This document shows, in pieces, positions 33,994-42,803 of a DNA stretch of 64,000 nucleotides (its first letter is position 1; each line of letters begins with the position of its first letter). The notes under the pieces were generated by a model. That model did not search any database and had not been told where the DNA came from. It saw only the letters and a list, made by a program, of their open reading frames with translations. This DNA comes from Mesorhizobium sp. M2E.F.Ca.ET.219.01.1.1 (GTDB taxonomy: Bacteria > Pseudomonadota > Alphaproteobacteria > Rhizobiales > Rhizobiaceae), in contig NZ_SADT02000006.1 in the NCBI RefSeq assembly GCF_004016445.2, positions 248,001 through 312,000 on the forward strand, given 5' to 3'. A program made the translations under genes and the position numbers.

Positions 33994-36465
33994 ATGAGCG
34001 ATCAGACCGAAAGCGCCAACGGCGCGGAAGCCGAGTACGGCGCCGATTCCATCAAGGTTTTGAAGGGGTTGGATGCCGTGCGCAAGCGGCCGGGCATGTA
34101 TATCGGCGATACCGATGACGGCTCGGGCCTGCATCACATGGTCTATGAGGTGGTGGACAACGCCATCGACGAGGCGCTGGCCGGCCACGCCGACCTCGTT
34201 TCGGTGACGCTCAACCCCGACGGTTCCGTCACCGTGATCGACAATGGCCGCGGGATTCCGACCGATATCCACCCCTCGGAGGGTGTTTCGGCGGCCGAAG
34301 TGATCATGACGCAGCTGCATGCCGGCGGCAAATTCGACCAGAACTCCTACAAGGTTTCCGGCGGTCTGCATGGCGTCGGCGTCTCGGTGGTCAACGCGCT
34401 TTCCGCCTGGCTCAAGCTCAAGATCCGCCGCAACGGCGAGATCTTCGAGATGAGCTTCACGCATGGCAATGCCGACGCGCCGCTGAAGGTGACCGGCAGC
34501 TACGTGCAGGACAAGCAGCCCGGCACCTATGAAGGCCGCAGCGGCAGCGAGATCACCTTCTTCCCGTCGGCCGAGACCTTCACCATGGTCGAGTTCGACT
34601 ACAACACGCTGGAGCACCGGCTGCGCGAGCTCGCCTTCCTCAATTCCGGCGTGCGCATCGTGCTCACCGACGCGCGCCATGCCGACCTCGTGCGCCATGA
34701 GCTGCACTATGACGGCGGCCTGGAAGAGTTCGTCAAATATCTCGACCGGGTGAAGAAGCCGCTGATCGAGGCGCCGATCGCCATCCGCGCCGAGCGCGAC
34801 GGCATCACCGTCGAAGTGGCGATGTGGTGGAACGACAGCTACCACGAGAATGTGCTGGCTTTCACCAACAACATCCCGCAGCGCGACGGCGGCACGCATC
34901 TGGCCGGCTTCCGCGCGGCGCTGACCAGGCAGATCACCGGTTACGGCGAAGCCTCCGGCCAGACCAAGAAGGAAAAGGTCTCGCTCACCGGCGACGACTG
35001 CCGCGAAGGCCTGACCGCTGTTCTGTCAGTCAAGGTGCCGGACCCGAAATTCTCCTCGCAGACCAAGGACAAGCTGGTCTCGTCCGAGGTTCGCCCGGTG
35101 GTGGAGGGCCTGGTCAACGAGGCGCTGGGCACCTGGCTGGAAGAGCATCCGAGCGAAGGCAGGGTCGTGGTCGAGAAGGTGATCCAGGCGGCCGCGGCGC
35201 GCGAAGCCGCGCGCAAGGCGCGCGACATCACTCGCAAGAGCACGCTCGGCGTCACCTCGCTGCCCGGCAAGCTCGCCGACTGCCAGGAGCGCGATCCGGC
35301 CAAGTCGGAAATCTTCATTGTCGAGGGTGACTCCGCGGGCGGCTCGGCCAAGGGCGGCCGCTCGCGCCAGAACCAGGCGATCCTGCCGCTGCGCGGCAAG
35401 ATCCTGAACGTGGAGCGCGCGCGCTTCGACCGCATGCTTTCTTCCGAGATGATCGGCACGCTCATCACCGCGCTCGGCACCTCGATCGGCAAGGACGAGT
35501 TCAACGCCGACAAGCTGCGCTACCACAAGATCATCCTGATGACGGACGCCGACGTTGACGGCGCCCACATCCGCACGCTCTTGCTCACCTTCTTCTTCCG
35601 GCAGATGCCGGAGCTTATCGAGCGCGGCCACCTCTACATCGCCCAGCCGCCCCTCTACAAAGTGACGCGAGGCAAGAGCTCGCAATATCTCAAGGACGAG
35701 AGCGCCTATGAGGAATATCTGATCGGGTCCGGGCTGGACGAGGCCTCGCTGGTGCTCGCCTCCGGCGAGGTCCGCACCGGGCAGGACCTGCGCGCCTCCG
35801 TCGACGACGCCCTGGCCGTGCGCCAGCTGATCAACGGGCTGCACACGCGCTACAACCGCAGCGTCGTCGAGCAGGCGGCGATCGCCGGTGCGCTCAATGC
35901 CGACGTGCTCGCCGATCTCGGCCGCGCCAACGCGATGGCCGAGCGCGTCGCGCAGCGGCTGGACATGATCGCCGAGGAAACCGAGCGCGGCTGGACCGGC
36001 CGGCTGTCGACCTCCAATGACGGTTCGGGCGGCTATGTCTTCGAACGCACGGTGCGCGGCGTGAAGGATGTAGTGCAGCTCGATGCCGGGCTGATCGCTT
36101 CGGCCGATGCGCGCCAGCTCGACCGCTACGCGCCGCGGCTTTCGGAAGTCTATGGCGAGCAGCCGGCGCTGCGCCGGAAGGAAACCTCGGAGCTGCTCTC
36201 GGGGCCACTGGCGCTGCTCAACGCGGTGTTCGCTTCCGGCCGCAAGGGCCTCACCATGCAGCGCTACAAGGGCCTTGGCGAGATGAATGCCGAGCAGCTT
36301 TGGGAAACCACGCTGGACCCGAATGTGCGCTCGCTGCTGCAGGTCAAGGTCAACGACGCGACCGACGCCGACTCGCTGTTCTCGCGGCTGATGGGCGACG
36401 AGGTGGAGCCGCGGCGCGAGTTCATCCAGGACAACGCGCTGTCAGTGGCCAATCTAGATATCTGA
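33994..36465 (+). CDS. gyrB: DNA gyrase subunit B
   Basis: The 823-residue type II topoisomerase subunit has a GHKL ATPase domain (EVVDNAIDEA near residue 53, DNGRGIPTDIHP near 83, GGLHGVGVSVVNAL near 125). Transducer and Toprim domains follow (IVEGDSAGGSAKGGRS near residue 442, TDADVDGAHIRT near 517), and the C-terminal QRYKGLGEMN lies near 757. The insertion between Toprim and C-terminal parts is typical of proteobacterial GyrB rather than ParE. The ATG at 33994 is chosen because the conserved protein begins there; a frame open from 33892 is not supported. Confidence 0.97.
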   Translation: MSDQTESANGAEAEYGADSIKVLKGLDAVRKRPGMYIGDTDDGSGLHHMVYEVVDNAIDEALAGHADLVSVTLNPDGSVTVIDNGRGIPTDIHPSEGVSAAEVIMTQLHAGGKFDQNSYKVSGGLHGVGVSVVNALSAWLKLKIRRNGEIFEMSFTHGNADAPLKVTGSYVQDKQPGTYEGRSGSEITFFPSAETFTMVEFDYNTLEHRLRELAFLNSGVRIVLTDARHADLVRHELHYDGGLEEFVKYLDRVKKPLIEAPIAIRAERDGITVEVAMWWNDSYHENVLAFTNNIPQRDGGTHLAGFRAALTRQITGYGEASGQTKKEKVSLTGDDCREGLTAVLSVKVPDPKFSSQTKDKLVSSEVRPVVEGLVNEALGTWLEEHPSEGRVVVEKVIQAAAAREAARKARDITRKSTLGVTSLPGKLADCQERDPAKSEIFIVEGDSAGGSAKGGRSRQNQAILPLRGKILNVERARFDRMLSSEMIGTLITALGTSIGKDEFNADKLRYHKIILMTDADVDGAHIRTLLLTFFFRQMPELIERGHLYIAQPPLYKVTRGKSSQYLKDESAYEEYLIGSGLDEASLVLASGEVRTGQDLRASVDDALAVRQLINGLHTRYNRSVVEQAAIAGALNADVLADLGRANAMAERVAQRLDMIAEETERGWTGRLSTSNDGSGGYVFERTVRGVKDVVQLDAGLIASADARQLDRYAPRLSEVYGEQPALRRKETSELLSGPLALLNAVFASGRKGLTMQRYKGLGEMNAEQLWETTLDPNVRSLLQVKVNDATDADSLFSRLMGDEVEPRREFIQDNALSVANLDI

Positions 36466-36554
36466 GCGGGGTCGCCAACCTACCCACTTCGCGATGGAAA
36501 GCCCGGCGGCCGCCGGCCTTTTGGCTATATAAGCACGCCCGGCGACAGTACGTC

Positions 36555-36698
36555 TCAATGGCGTAAGGTGGCCGCGAAGGCCGCGATGTCGGTGAACTCG
36601 CGCCAGCGCGTCACCTGCATGTCATGGACAGTGAAAACGTGCGGCCAGTCGGATTCAAAGTGTATGCCCGTCCCGTGGCGGTAATGCCGTAGTGCCCG
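36555..36698 (-). pseudogene. Remnant of a SnoaL-like (NTF2-fold) protein
   Basis: The minus strand encodes about 47 residues before a TGA at 36555, including HFESDWPHVFTVHDMQVTRW followed by REFTDIAAFAATLR. This matches the C-terminal strand and last helix of small SnoaL/ketosteroid isomerase-like proteins. No start or N-terminal half is found upstream, so it appears to be a truncated relic, left at the edge of the low-GC insert. Recognition is by pattern memory only. Confidence 0.55.
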
Positions 36699-36776
36699 GC
36701 TACAGGGAACACCTGGAAATTGCTAAATCACTGATCGGCAAGCCTGACGCTTAGAGCGCCGACGAGATTCGAAAGA

Positions 36777-38144
36777 ATGCTGATTTTTTCAAGGCGTACG
36801 ATACAGAGGCTGATCGACACCGCCGGATCACGTGTGGCCAAGACACATCTTGAGAGGCTGGCCACGAACGTTGACAGGCACAAAAAAAGCGGCATTCCGG
36901 ACGTCTGGGAAATCTATTTGCTAGTCGGTCATATCTTGGCCCATGGGGCCGAACACGAGCGACCGCTTAAAGATGGGAAGAAGCCCGACATCCTTTTGCC
37001 GCGGCATCAGGTATACATCGACGTCAAAACAATCTCAGACGACAACGCGCATAACGTTTATCCGGTCAACTTCTTCGTGAATACGTTCATGGACCAAGTT
37101 GCACGTCGCCTTCCCGTCCTTGGCGATTTCCAAATAGATTTCGGGTCGAAGCTGGAAATGGTGGATGGCCAGTCGACCTATGTTCCAGCATTGCCAGACA
37201 AGAACGAAATTTCGCGCATCACTAAGGATATCGTGATCGAGTTGCGCCGCCTTGGCGGCGACTTCTCGGCCCCGTTTGCGCACGAAGTTCAGTTCGATGG
37301 GGTGACAACCAGGGTATCATTTAAGCCATCCCAGCCAGACTTCCCGCTGATCGGGTCAAACTACACTTCCTTCACAACACTCAGGAGCGGCGAGCGCTCC
37401 GTCGCCACGCGAGCCCTTGATGAAGGCAGCGACCAGTTGGCGTCAGCGCCCGAGGGATCGCTGAAGGGGGTTTACCTGTGCGACGGAGGTACCGACCTGT
37501 GGACCAAGGGAACGTCCAATAGAACCTCCCTCATCCATGACATCGCCCGAGATTATCTGTCGAAGAGCAGCAACCTGGATTTCATCGTTCTCTTCACGGT
37601 ACAAGAAAGCTATGAAGCCCCTGACCGTTCGGACTCGCAGTTCGTTCTGCTCCCTGCATCGCTGCTGGCTGGACAGAAGAAGAGGTACATCGTCAGCTTC
37701 GATGTGATTGCAAAGACCGCTTCAATCCGCGATCAGATTGAAGGCCTTGTCCGTGAGGCGCTATCGCCTCTCGATCCACCAGTGCAAAACATAGGATCGG
37801 CATATGCCAATCGGATGAGAGTGGGCAGTAGCATCGGATTTCGTAACGGTATGGCAACCTACGGCGAAAACACGATTCGGATACCGGCTCGATCGCTGGG
37901 CGAAATTCTCGCAGGGGGATCTGCGGCAGAGGTTTTGGACGGAGCGGTAAACTCTCCCATTCGGGCTTCGGACCTGTTCGCGAGATTCCATAGGGAAGGT
38001 AGGACCATCAAGAAAATCGAGCTTGTGGATGGGCACCCGCAAGACGATGACTGGATCGACATCACTTTCGGACCGAGAGACCCGGCGGTTTCGCCGCTGA
38101 GGGTCGGCACCGACAAAGATGATGCCGCCGACGTAGGGCGATAG
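36777..38144 (+). CDS. Hypothetical protein with PD-(D/E)XK-like motif
   Basis: This 455-residue protein is not one I recognise. Near its N-terminus P70-D71 in GKKPDILL is followed by D82-V83-K84 in VYIDVKT, the spacing and hydrophobic context of the PD-(D/E)XK nuclease fold, with a possible helix Glu at E45. The rest shows mixed alpha/beta sequence without transmembrane segments. The composition is less GC-rich than its neighbours, and a gene remnant upstream and a broken gene downstream suggest acquired DNA. A restriction or defence role is possible but not shown. Start at ATG 36777 has only a weak upstream GA-rich site. Confidence 0.7.
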   Translation: MLIFSRRTIQRLIDTAGSRVAKTHLERLATNVDRHKKSGIPDVWEIYLLVGHILAHGAEHERPLKDGKKPDILLPRHQVYIDVKTISDDNAHNVYPVNFFVNTFMDQVARRLPVLGDFQIDFGSKLEMVDGQSTYVPALPDKNEISRITKDIVIELRRLGGDFSAPFAHEVQFDGVTTRVSFKPSQPDFPLIGSNYTSFTTLRSGERSVATRALDEGSDQLASAPEGSLKGVYLCDGGTDLWTKGTSNRTSLIHDIARDYLSKSSNLDFIVLFTVQESYEAPDRSDSQFVLLPASLLAGQKKRYIVSFDVIAKTASIRDQIEGLVREALSPLDPPVQNIGSAYANRMRVGSSIGFRNGMATYGENTIRIPARSLGEILAGGSAAEVLDGAVNSPIRASDLFARFHREGRTIKKIELVDGHPQDDDWIDITFGPRDPAVSPLRVGTDKDDAADVGR

Positions 38145-38210
38145 ATGGCGTGATCTTCGGCGACGAGAACAGCGAGGCCCAAGGTGTCCGGCTGCGAAAG
38201 GCGCGCTAGC

Positions 38211-39011
38211 ATGTTGCCGGAAGATGCATTTCTAAGAAAACTACCCAACACAATTGACGAGGCTCAAGCCATTAAGCTTGAGGGCATGGTTTTCTCCGCT
38301 GATGCTGTGGAATTCAGCTTCAACGAGATCAAGAAAATCGCTCTCATCTTTGGCGAGAAGATTCCCGATGCGCCGAGCAGCGTCCGGACGCGAGTTTTCA
38401 TCCACGCATGAAACATAGTCGACAATCTCCATGTCATCCGACAGGTGATCAAGTCGATGGATGTGGCCGGGGCACGGACCGATGAATTCCTTGCAAAGTA
38501 TGAGACGGCAACGCTCATGCGGAACAAAATGGATCACCTCGCCGCAAACGCGTTCAACATCTCAAAGGCCTCCAAACGAAACCCTCTCCACGGCAGCCTC
38601 AGCTACGTTTACGTTCCAGAGAGCGAAATAAAGGAAGTCGACGGCAAACCCACGATAAGCGGCGCGGGGATAGTCGTTTTCTCGTCCGGTCGGTTAGTTC
38701 CGAAATCGAGCATAGCTGTCGTCAACCCGGCGGGAATGCTCATTTCTGGCCGCGCTGGCTTGTTTCAGCTAGAAGCGTTTGGCTTAGTATTAGGGCTTGA
38801 AAGCGCAATCGCGGACATGTTGGCCTATATGGCAAAAATTAACGACAGCTTCGAAGAGAATTTTCTCGAAATGGCCACCAACATTGCCGCTGAAAAAGGC
38901 CTTAACGTAGATGATTTAAGGCACAATACCGCAGCAGGCCTTACCGTCTATCTCACGGTAGGATTCAACTCGCCCGCCATTGCGGACGAACCTGATCCAC
39001 CAGGCGCCTAG
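38211..39011 (+). pseudogene. HEPN-like hypothetical gene with in-frame TGA
   Basis: One reading frame runs from ATG 38211 to the stop at 39009-39011, broken only by a TGA at 38409-38411 (codon 67). Sequence on both sides is coherent: ...RTRVFIHA, stop, NIVDNLHVIRQVIKSMD.... A Trp codon (TGG) at this place would restore a 266-residue protein. The second half contains LMRNKMDH with R104 and H109, the Rx4H pattern of HEPN ribonuclease domains, then an HGSLSYVYV strand. It may be inactivated, or the 3' part may start at an internal ATG (38457). It lies 66 bases after the PD-(D/E)XK-like gene in the same direction. Confidence 0.65.
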
Positions 39012-39101
39012 ACGTCGCCCCAGCGCGGGCCGACCGTGTACTCTCGCCAACTAGCACAGGCAGGGCTCCTTGGCATCGCGTCAGGTCATGCCCATAAACA
39101 G

Positions 39102-39128
39102 AAAAGCCCGGCGCGAAGCCAGGCTTTT
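39102..39128 (-). terminator. Rho-independent terminator of pntB
   Basis: On the minus strand AAAAGCCTGGC pairs with GCCGGGCTTTT (one G-T pair) around a short loop, with TTTT on the 3' side, 26 bases after the pntB stop. Confidence 0.85.
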
Positions 39129-39153
39129 CCATATCCTGAGGAACTAGACTCGC

Positions 39154-40551
39154 CTAGTGATCCATCGCCTTGACGATCTCTTCCGTCATCTTCTTGGCGT
39201 CGCCGAGCAGCATCATGGTGCCATCCTTGTAGAACAGCGTGTTGTCGATGCCGGCATAGCCGGAGCCGAGCGAGCGCTTGACGAAGAGGCAGGTGCGCGC
39301 CTTGTCAACGTCGAGGATCGGCATGCCGTAGATCGGCGAGGACTTGTCGTCGCGCGCGGAGGGGTTGGTGACGTCGTTGGCGCCGATGACATAGGCGACG
39401 TCGGCCTGCGCGAATTCGGAGTTGATGTCCTCCAGTTCGAACACTTCATCGTAAGGGACGTTCGCCTCCGCCAAAAGGACGTTCATGTGGCCGGGCATGC
39501 GGCCGGCGACCGGATGGATGGCGTATTTCACCTCGACGCCGTTGGCCTTGAGCTTGTCAGCCATTTCGCGCAATGCGTGCTGCGCCTGGGCGACCGCCAT
39601 GCCGTAGCCGGGCACGATGATGACCTTCTGGGCGTTCATCATCAGATAGGCCGCGTCGTCGGCCGAGCCCTGCTTGACGGTGCGCTCGATGCCGTCGTCG
39701 GCAACCGCGGCCGTCTCGCCGCCGAAGCCGCCGAGAATGACGGAGATGAAGGAGCGGTTCATGCCCTTGCACATGATGTAGGACAGGATGGCGCCGGACG
39801 AGCCGACCAGCGCGCCGGTGATGATCAGCGCAAGGTTGCCGAGGGTGAAGCCAAGCGCTGCCGCCGCCCAACCGGAATAGGAGTTCAGCATCGACACCAC
39901 GACCGGCATGTCGGCGCCGCCGATCGGGATGATCAGCAGCACACCGAGCACCAGCGAGGCGGCGACGATCAGCCAGAAGACCAGCTTCGATTCGGTGGTG
40001 ACCAGAAGCACGATCAGCACCACCAGGGCGACGCCGAGCGCGATGTTGATGAGGTGGCGGCCGCCGATCATGATCGGCTTGCCGGACATGCGGCCGTCGA
40101 GCTTGAGGAAGGCGATGACCGAGCCGGTGAAGGTGATGGCGCCGATGGCCACACCGAGGCTCATCTCGACCAGCGCCTGGGCGTGGATGTCGCCCGCCGT
40201 GCCGATGCCGAAGCTTTCCGGCGCGTAGATGGCGGCAGCGGCCACCATGACAGCGGCGAAGCCGACGAGTGAGTGGAAGGCGGCGACCAGCTGCGGCATC
40301 GAGGTCATGGCGATGCGGCGCGCGGTGACAGCGCCGATGCCGCCGCCGATGGCGAGGCCGAGCACGATCAGGCCGAAGCGGCTGGCCGATGGGGTTGCCA
40401 GCGCCAGCGTGGTGGCGATGGCGATGCCCATGCCGATCATGCCGTAGAGATTGCCCTGCCGGCTGGTGGTCGGATGCGAGAGCCCGCGCAGCGCCAGGAT
40501 GAACAGGATGCCGGAGACGAGATAGAGGAAGGAAGCGAGATTGACGGTCAC
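39154..40551 (-). CDS. pntB: NAD(P) transhydrogenase subunit beta
   Basis: The 465-residue subunit has an N-terminal block of about nine membrane helices and a C-terminal NADP-binding domain III (VIIVPGYGMAVAQAQHALRE near residue 310, then GRMPGHMNVLLAEANVPY near residue 350). It couples proton entry to NADPH formation. The GTG at 40549-40551 follows the previous stop by one base (TGA-C-GTG). Three-gene organisation with split alpha subunit is the alphaproteobacterial type. Confidence 0.96.
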   Translation of the reverse strand: MTVNLASFLYLVSGILFILALRGLSHPTTSRQGNLYGMIGMGIAIATTLALATPSASRFGLIVLGLAIGGGIGAVTARRIAMTSMPQLVAAFHSLVGFAAVMVAAAAIYAPESFGIGTAGDIHAQALVEMSLGVAIGAITFTGSVIAFLKLDGRMSGKPIMIGGRHLINIALGVALVVLIVLLVTTESKLVFWLIVAASLVLGVLLIIPIGGADMPVVVSMLNSYSGWAAAALGFTLGNLALIITGALVGSSGAILSYIMCKGMNRSFISVILGGFGGETAAVADDGIERTVKQGSADDAAYLMMNAQKVIIVPGYGMAVAQAQHALREMADKLKANGVEVKYAIHPVAGRMPGHMNVLLAEANVPYDEVFELEDINSEFAQADVAYVIGANDVTNPSARDDKSSPIYGMPILDVDKARTCLFVKRSLGSGYAGIDNTLFYKDGTMMLLGDAKKMTEEIVKAMDH

Positions 40552-40552
40552 G

Positions 40553-40975
40553 TCACTTTTCCTTCTTCTTGTACATGGCGAGCATGCGCTGGGTGACCAG
40601 GAAGCCGCCGAAGATGTTGACCGAGACCAGCACCAGGGCGACGAAACCGAAGCCCGCGGCGAGGCCGGAAGCGGCAATGCCGACGGCAAGCAGCGCGCCG
40701 ACGACGATCACGGAAGAGATGGCGTTGGTGACGGCCATCAGCGGCGTGTGCAGCGCCGGCGTCACCGACCACACGACATAATAGCCGACGAAGATCGCCA
40801 GCACGAAGATGGCGAAGCGGAAGACGAAGGGATCGATGGCGCCGCCCGAGAGCGCATGCGCAGCGTTGCCGGCGGCCTCGGCGCCCGCAGGCGCGTTGGC
40901 AAGATCCTGCACCGCCAGCCGCACGGCGGCGGTCGCCTGGTCGAGCTGGTCCAGGGCTTTCTGCAGCTGTTCCAT
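40553..40975 (-). CDS. pntAB: NAD(P) transhydrogenase subunit alpha part 2
   Basis: This 140-residue protein has an N-terminal soluble helix and three to four membrane helices (FRFAIFVLAIFVGYYVVW, then ALHTPLMAVTNAISS). It corresponds to the membrane part of PntA in enterics. The ATG at 40973-40975 overlaps the stop of the preceding gene (TGATG). Confidence 0.95.
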   Translation of the reverse strand: MEQLQKALDQLDQATAAVRLAVQDLANAPAGAEAAGNAAHALSGGAIDPFVFRFAIFVLAIFVGYYVVWSVTPALHTPLMAVTNAISSVIVVGALLAVGIAASGLAAGFGFVALVLVSVNIFGGFLVTQRMLAMYKKKEK

Positions 40976-42246
40976 CACGCGGTCCCTTTAGTCTTAGAGG
41001 TGGGCGACTTGGCTGCGGCGGCCCTCTTCTTCGGCGCCGGCTTCGGGGCGGCGGCTTCGGCAACCATGGTCGTCGCCGGAATGGCCGCCGGCTCGGTGCG
41101 CGGCTCCTCCGCCGCCTTGGCGAAGTTCGGATGCACGACCTTGCCGCCGTCGGTCAGCATCGTCGCCTTGACCAGCTCGTCGTCGCGCTTAATGGCGAGC
41201 TGCTTCGTCGCCTTGTCGACCATCGTCTCGAGGAAGGCGTAGAGGTTCTTGGCGTAGAGCAGCGAGGCGGATGCGGCGACACGACCAGGCACGTTGAGAT
41301 GGCCGACGATCTTGACGCCGTTTTCGGTCGTCACGACCTTGCCCGGCACCGCGCCCTCGACATTGCCGCCGCGCTCGACCGCGAGGTCGACGATCACCGA
41401 ACCCGGCCTCATCGAGGCGACCATGGCGGCTGAGACCAGCTTCGGCGCCGGACGTCCCGGGATCAGCGCCGTGGTGATGACGATGTCCTGCTTGGCGATG
41501 TGCTCCGCGGTCAGCGCCGCCTGCTTGGCCTGGTATTCCTTCGACATTTCCTTGGCGTAGCCGCCTGCCGTCTCGGCCGCCTTGAACTCCTCGTCCTCGA
41601 CCGCCAGGAACTTGGCGCCGAGCGACTGCACCTGCTCCTTCACCGCCGGGCGCACGTCGGTGGCGGTGACGACGGCGCCAAGGCGGCGCGCGGTGGCGAT
41701 CGCCTGCAGGCCGGCGACGCCGACGCCCATGATGAAGGTCTTGGCCGCAGGCACGGTGCCCGCCGCCGTCATCATCATCGGCAGCGCGCGGTCATATTCG
41801 GCAGCGGCGTCGATCACCGCCTGGTAGCCGGCGAGGTTGGCCTGCGAGGACAAAACGTCCATCACCTGCGCACGGGTGATGCGCGGCATGAACTCCATGG
41901 AGAAAGCGGTGATGCCGGCCTTGGCCATGGCGGCCACGGCGGCATCGTTGCCATAGGGGTCCATGATGGCGATGACGGCGGCGCCGGACTTGTAGCCCTT
42001 CAGCTCGGCATCGGTCGGCCGGCGCACTTTCAGCACGACGTCGGCCTTCGACGCGTCGGCAGTCTTGCCGATCGCGGCACCCACGGCGGTGAAATCCTGG
42101 TCGGGGATGCGGGAGCCGAGGCCGGCGCCCTTCTCGACGATCACGTCGAAGCCGAGACCAGCTAGGCGCTTGACCGTTTCCGGCGAGGCCGCGACGCGCG
42201 GCTCGCTCGGGTCAAGCTCACGAGGGATGAACACTATTTGTCCCAC
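40975..42246 (-). CDS. pntAA: NAD(P) transhydrogenase subunit alpha part 1
   Basis: The 423-residue NAD-binding subunit begins at a GTG (GQIVFIPRELDPSEPRVAAS) with AAAGGATCG upstream. It has the Rossmann motif GVGVAGLQAIATARRLGA near residue 173 and the mobile loop region EMSKEYQAKQ. It ends in an unusual Ala/Pro/Lys-rich tail of about 45 residues (PKPAPKKRAAAAKSP) with no predicted fold. It is the first pnt gene, 85 bases after the oxidase subunit IV-like gene, so all four are probably co-transcribed. Confidence 0.95.
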   Translation of the reverse strand: MGQIVFIPRELDPSEPRVAASPETVKRLAGLGFDVIVEKGAGLGSRIPDQDFTAVGAAIGKTADASKADVVLKVRRPTDAELKGYKSGAAVIAIMDPYGNDAAVAAMAKAGITAFSMEFMPRITRAQVMDVLSSQANLAGYQAVIDAAAEYDRALPMMMTAAGTVPAAKTFIMGVGVAGLQAIATARRLGAVVTATDVRPAVKEQVQSLGAKFLAVEDEEFKAAETAGGYAKEMSKEYQAKQAALTAEHIAKQDIVITTALIPGRPAPKLVSAAMVASMRPGSVIVDLAVERGGNVEGAVPGKVVTTENGVKIVGHLNVPGRVAASASLLYAKNLYAFLETMVDKATKQLAIKRDDELVKATMLTDGGKVVHPNFAKAAEEPRTEPAAIPATTMVAEAAAPKPAPKKRAAAAKSPTSKTKGTA

Positions 42247-42331
42247 CGGGCGATCCTTTCGGCTGGAACCTTGATTACGCAAGGCGTCGGCCGGACGCCC
42301 GGCGACGTCGAGGGCGATGGGCTTGGGAAGT

Positions 42332-42556
42332 CTACCGCAGAATGAGCGTGCCGATGGCCGTGATCAGGATGAACACGATGAGGCCCGAGAAGAAGCCGCC
42401 GACGAAGAAGCCGAAGGCCATGGCGATGAGGATGGCGGCGCAGACCAGCGAGCCGTATTTGGCAAGGCCGAGGAAGGCCTTGTAGGTGCGGTCGTGCTCG
42501 GCATAGTCCATCTGCGCGCCTAGCTCGACAGGACCGGCGGGCGTGTGATCAGCCAT
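42332..42556 (-). CDS. aa3-type cytochrome c oxidase subunit IV-like protein
   Basis: The 74-residue protein has a short soluble N-terminus with MDYAEHDRTYKAFLGLAKYG, the hallmark of the bacterial aa3 oxidase subunit IV family, then two hydrophobic segments. The ATG at 42554-42556 has GAAGGGG upstream. It heads the transhydrogenase operon, an arrangement common in rhizobia. It may act as a small accessory membrane protein. Confidence 0.9.
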   Translation of the reverse strand: MADHTPAGPVELGAQMDYAEHDRTYKAFLGLAKYGSLVCAAILIAMAFGFFVGGFFSGLIVFILITAIGTLILR

Positions 42557-42803
42557 GAAAGTACCCCTTCGAAAAAGCCTTTGAGGCACATAGCGAAAAG
42601 CCGAACCAAGAGCAATGGCGCTATTGCCGCACAGCCCGCGACAACAGCCTCAAATGAAAGTTGAAACCGGTTTCGCTGCGGACAGCGGCCAGCGCCCGGC
42701 GAGCCTGTCAGCCCTTCTCAATATGCTTTGACTATTTCGCGTTTTCCCGCGCGACGGGAGGAGATTATCGTTGCCTGCCCGCAGGGCCCGACGAGGAACC
42801 GCC

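Noticed and set aside
38409..38411. TGA as a selenocysteine codon
   Set aside because: No hairpin resembling a bacterial SECIS was seen just downstream, and the protein shows no redox motif. A nonsense change from TGG is simpler.
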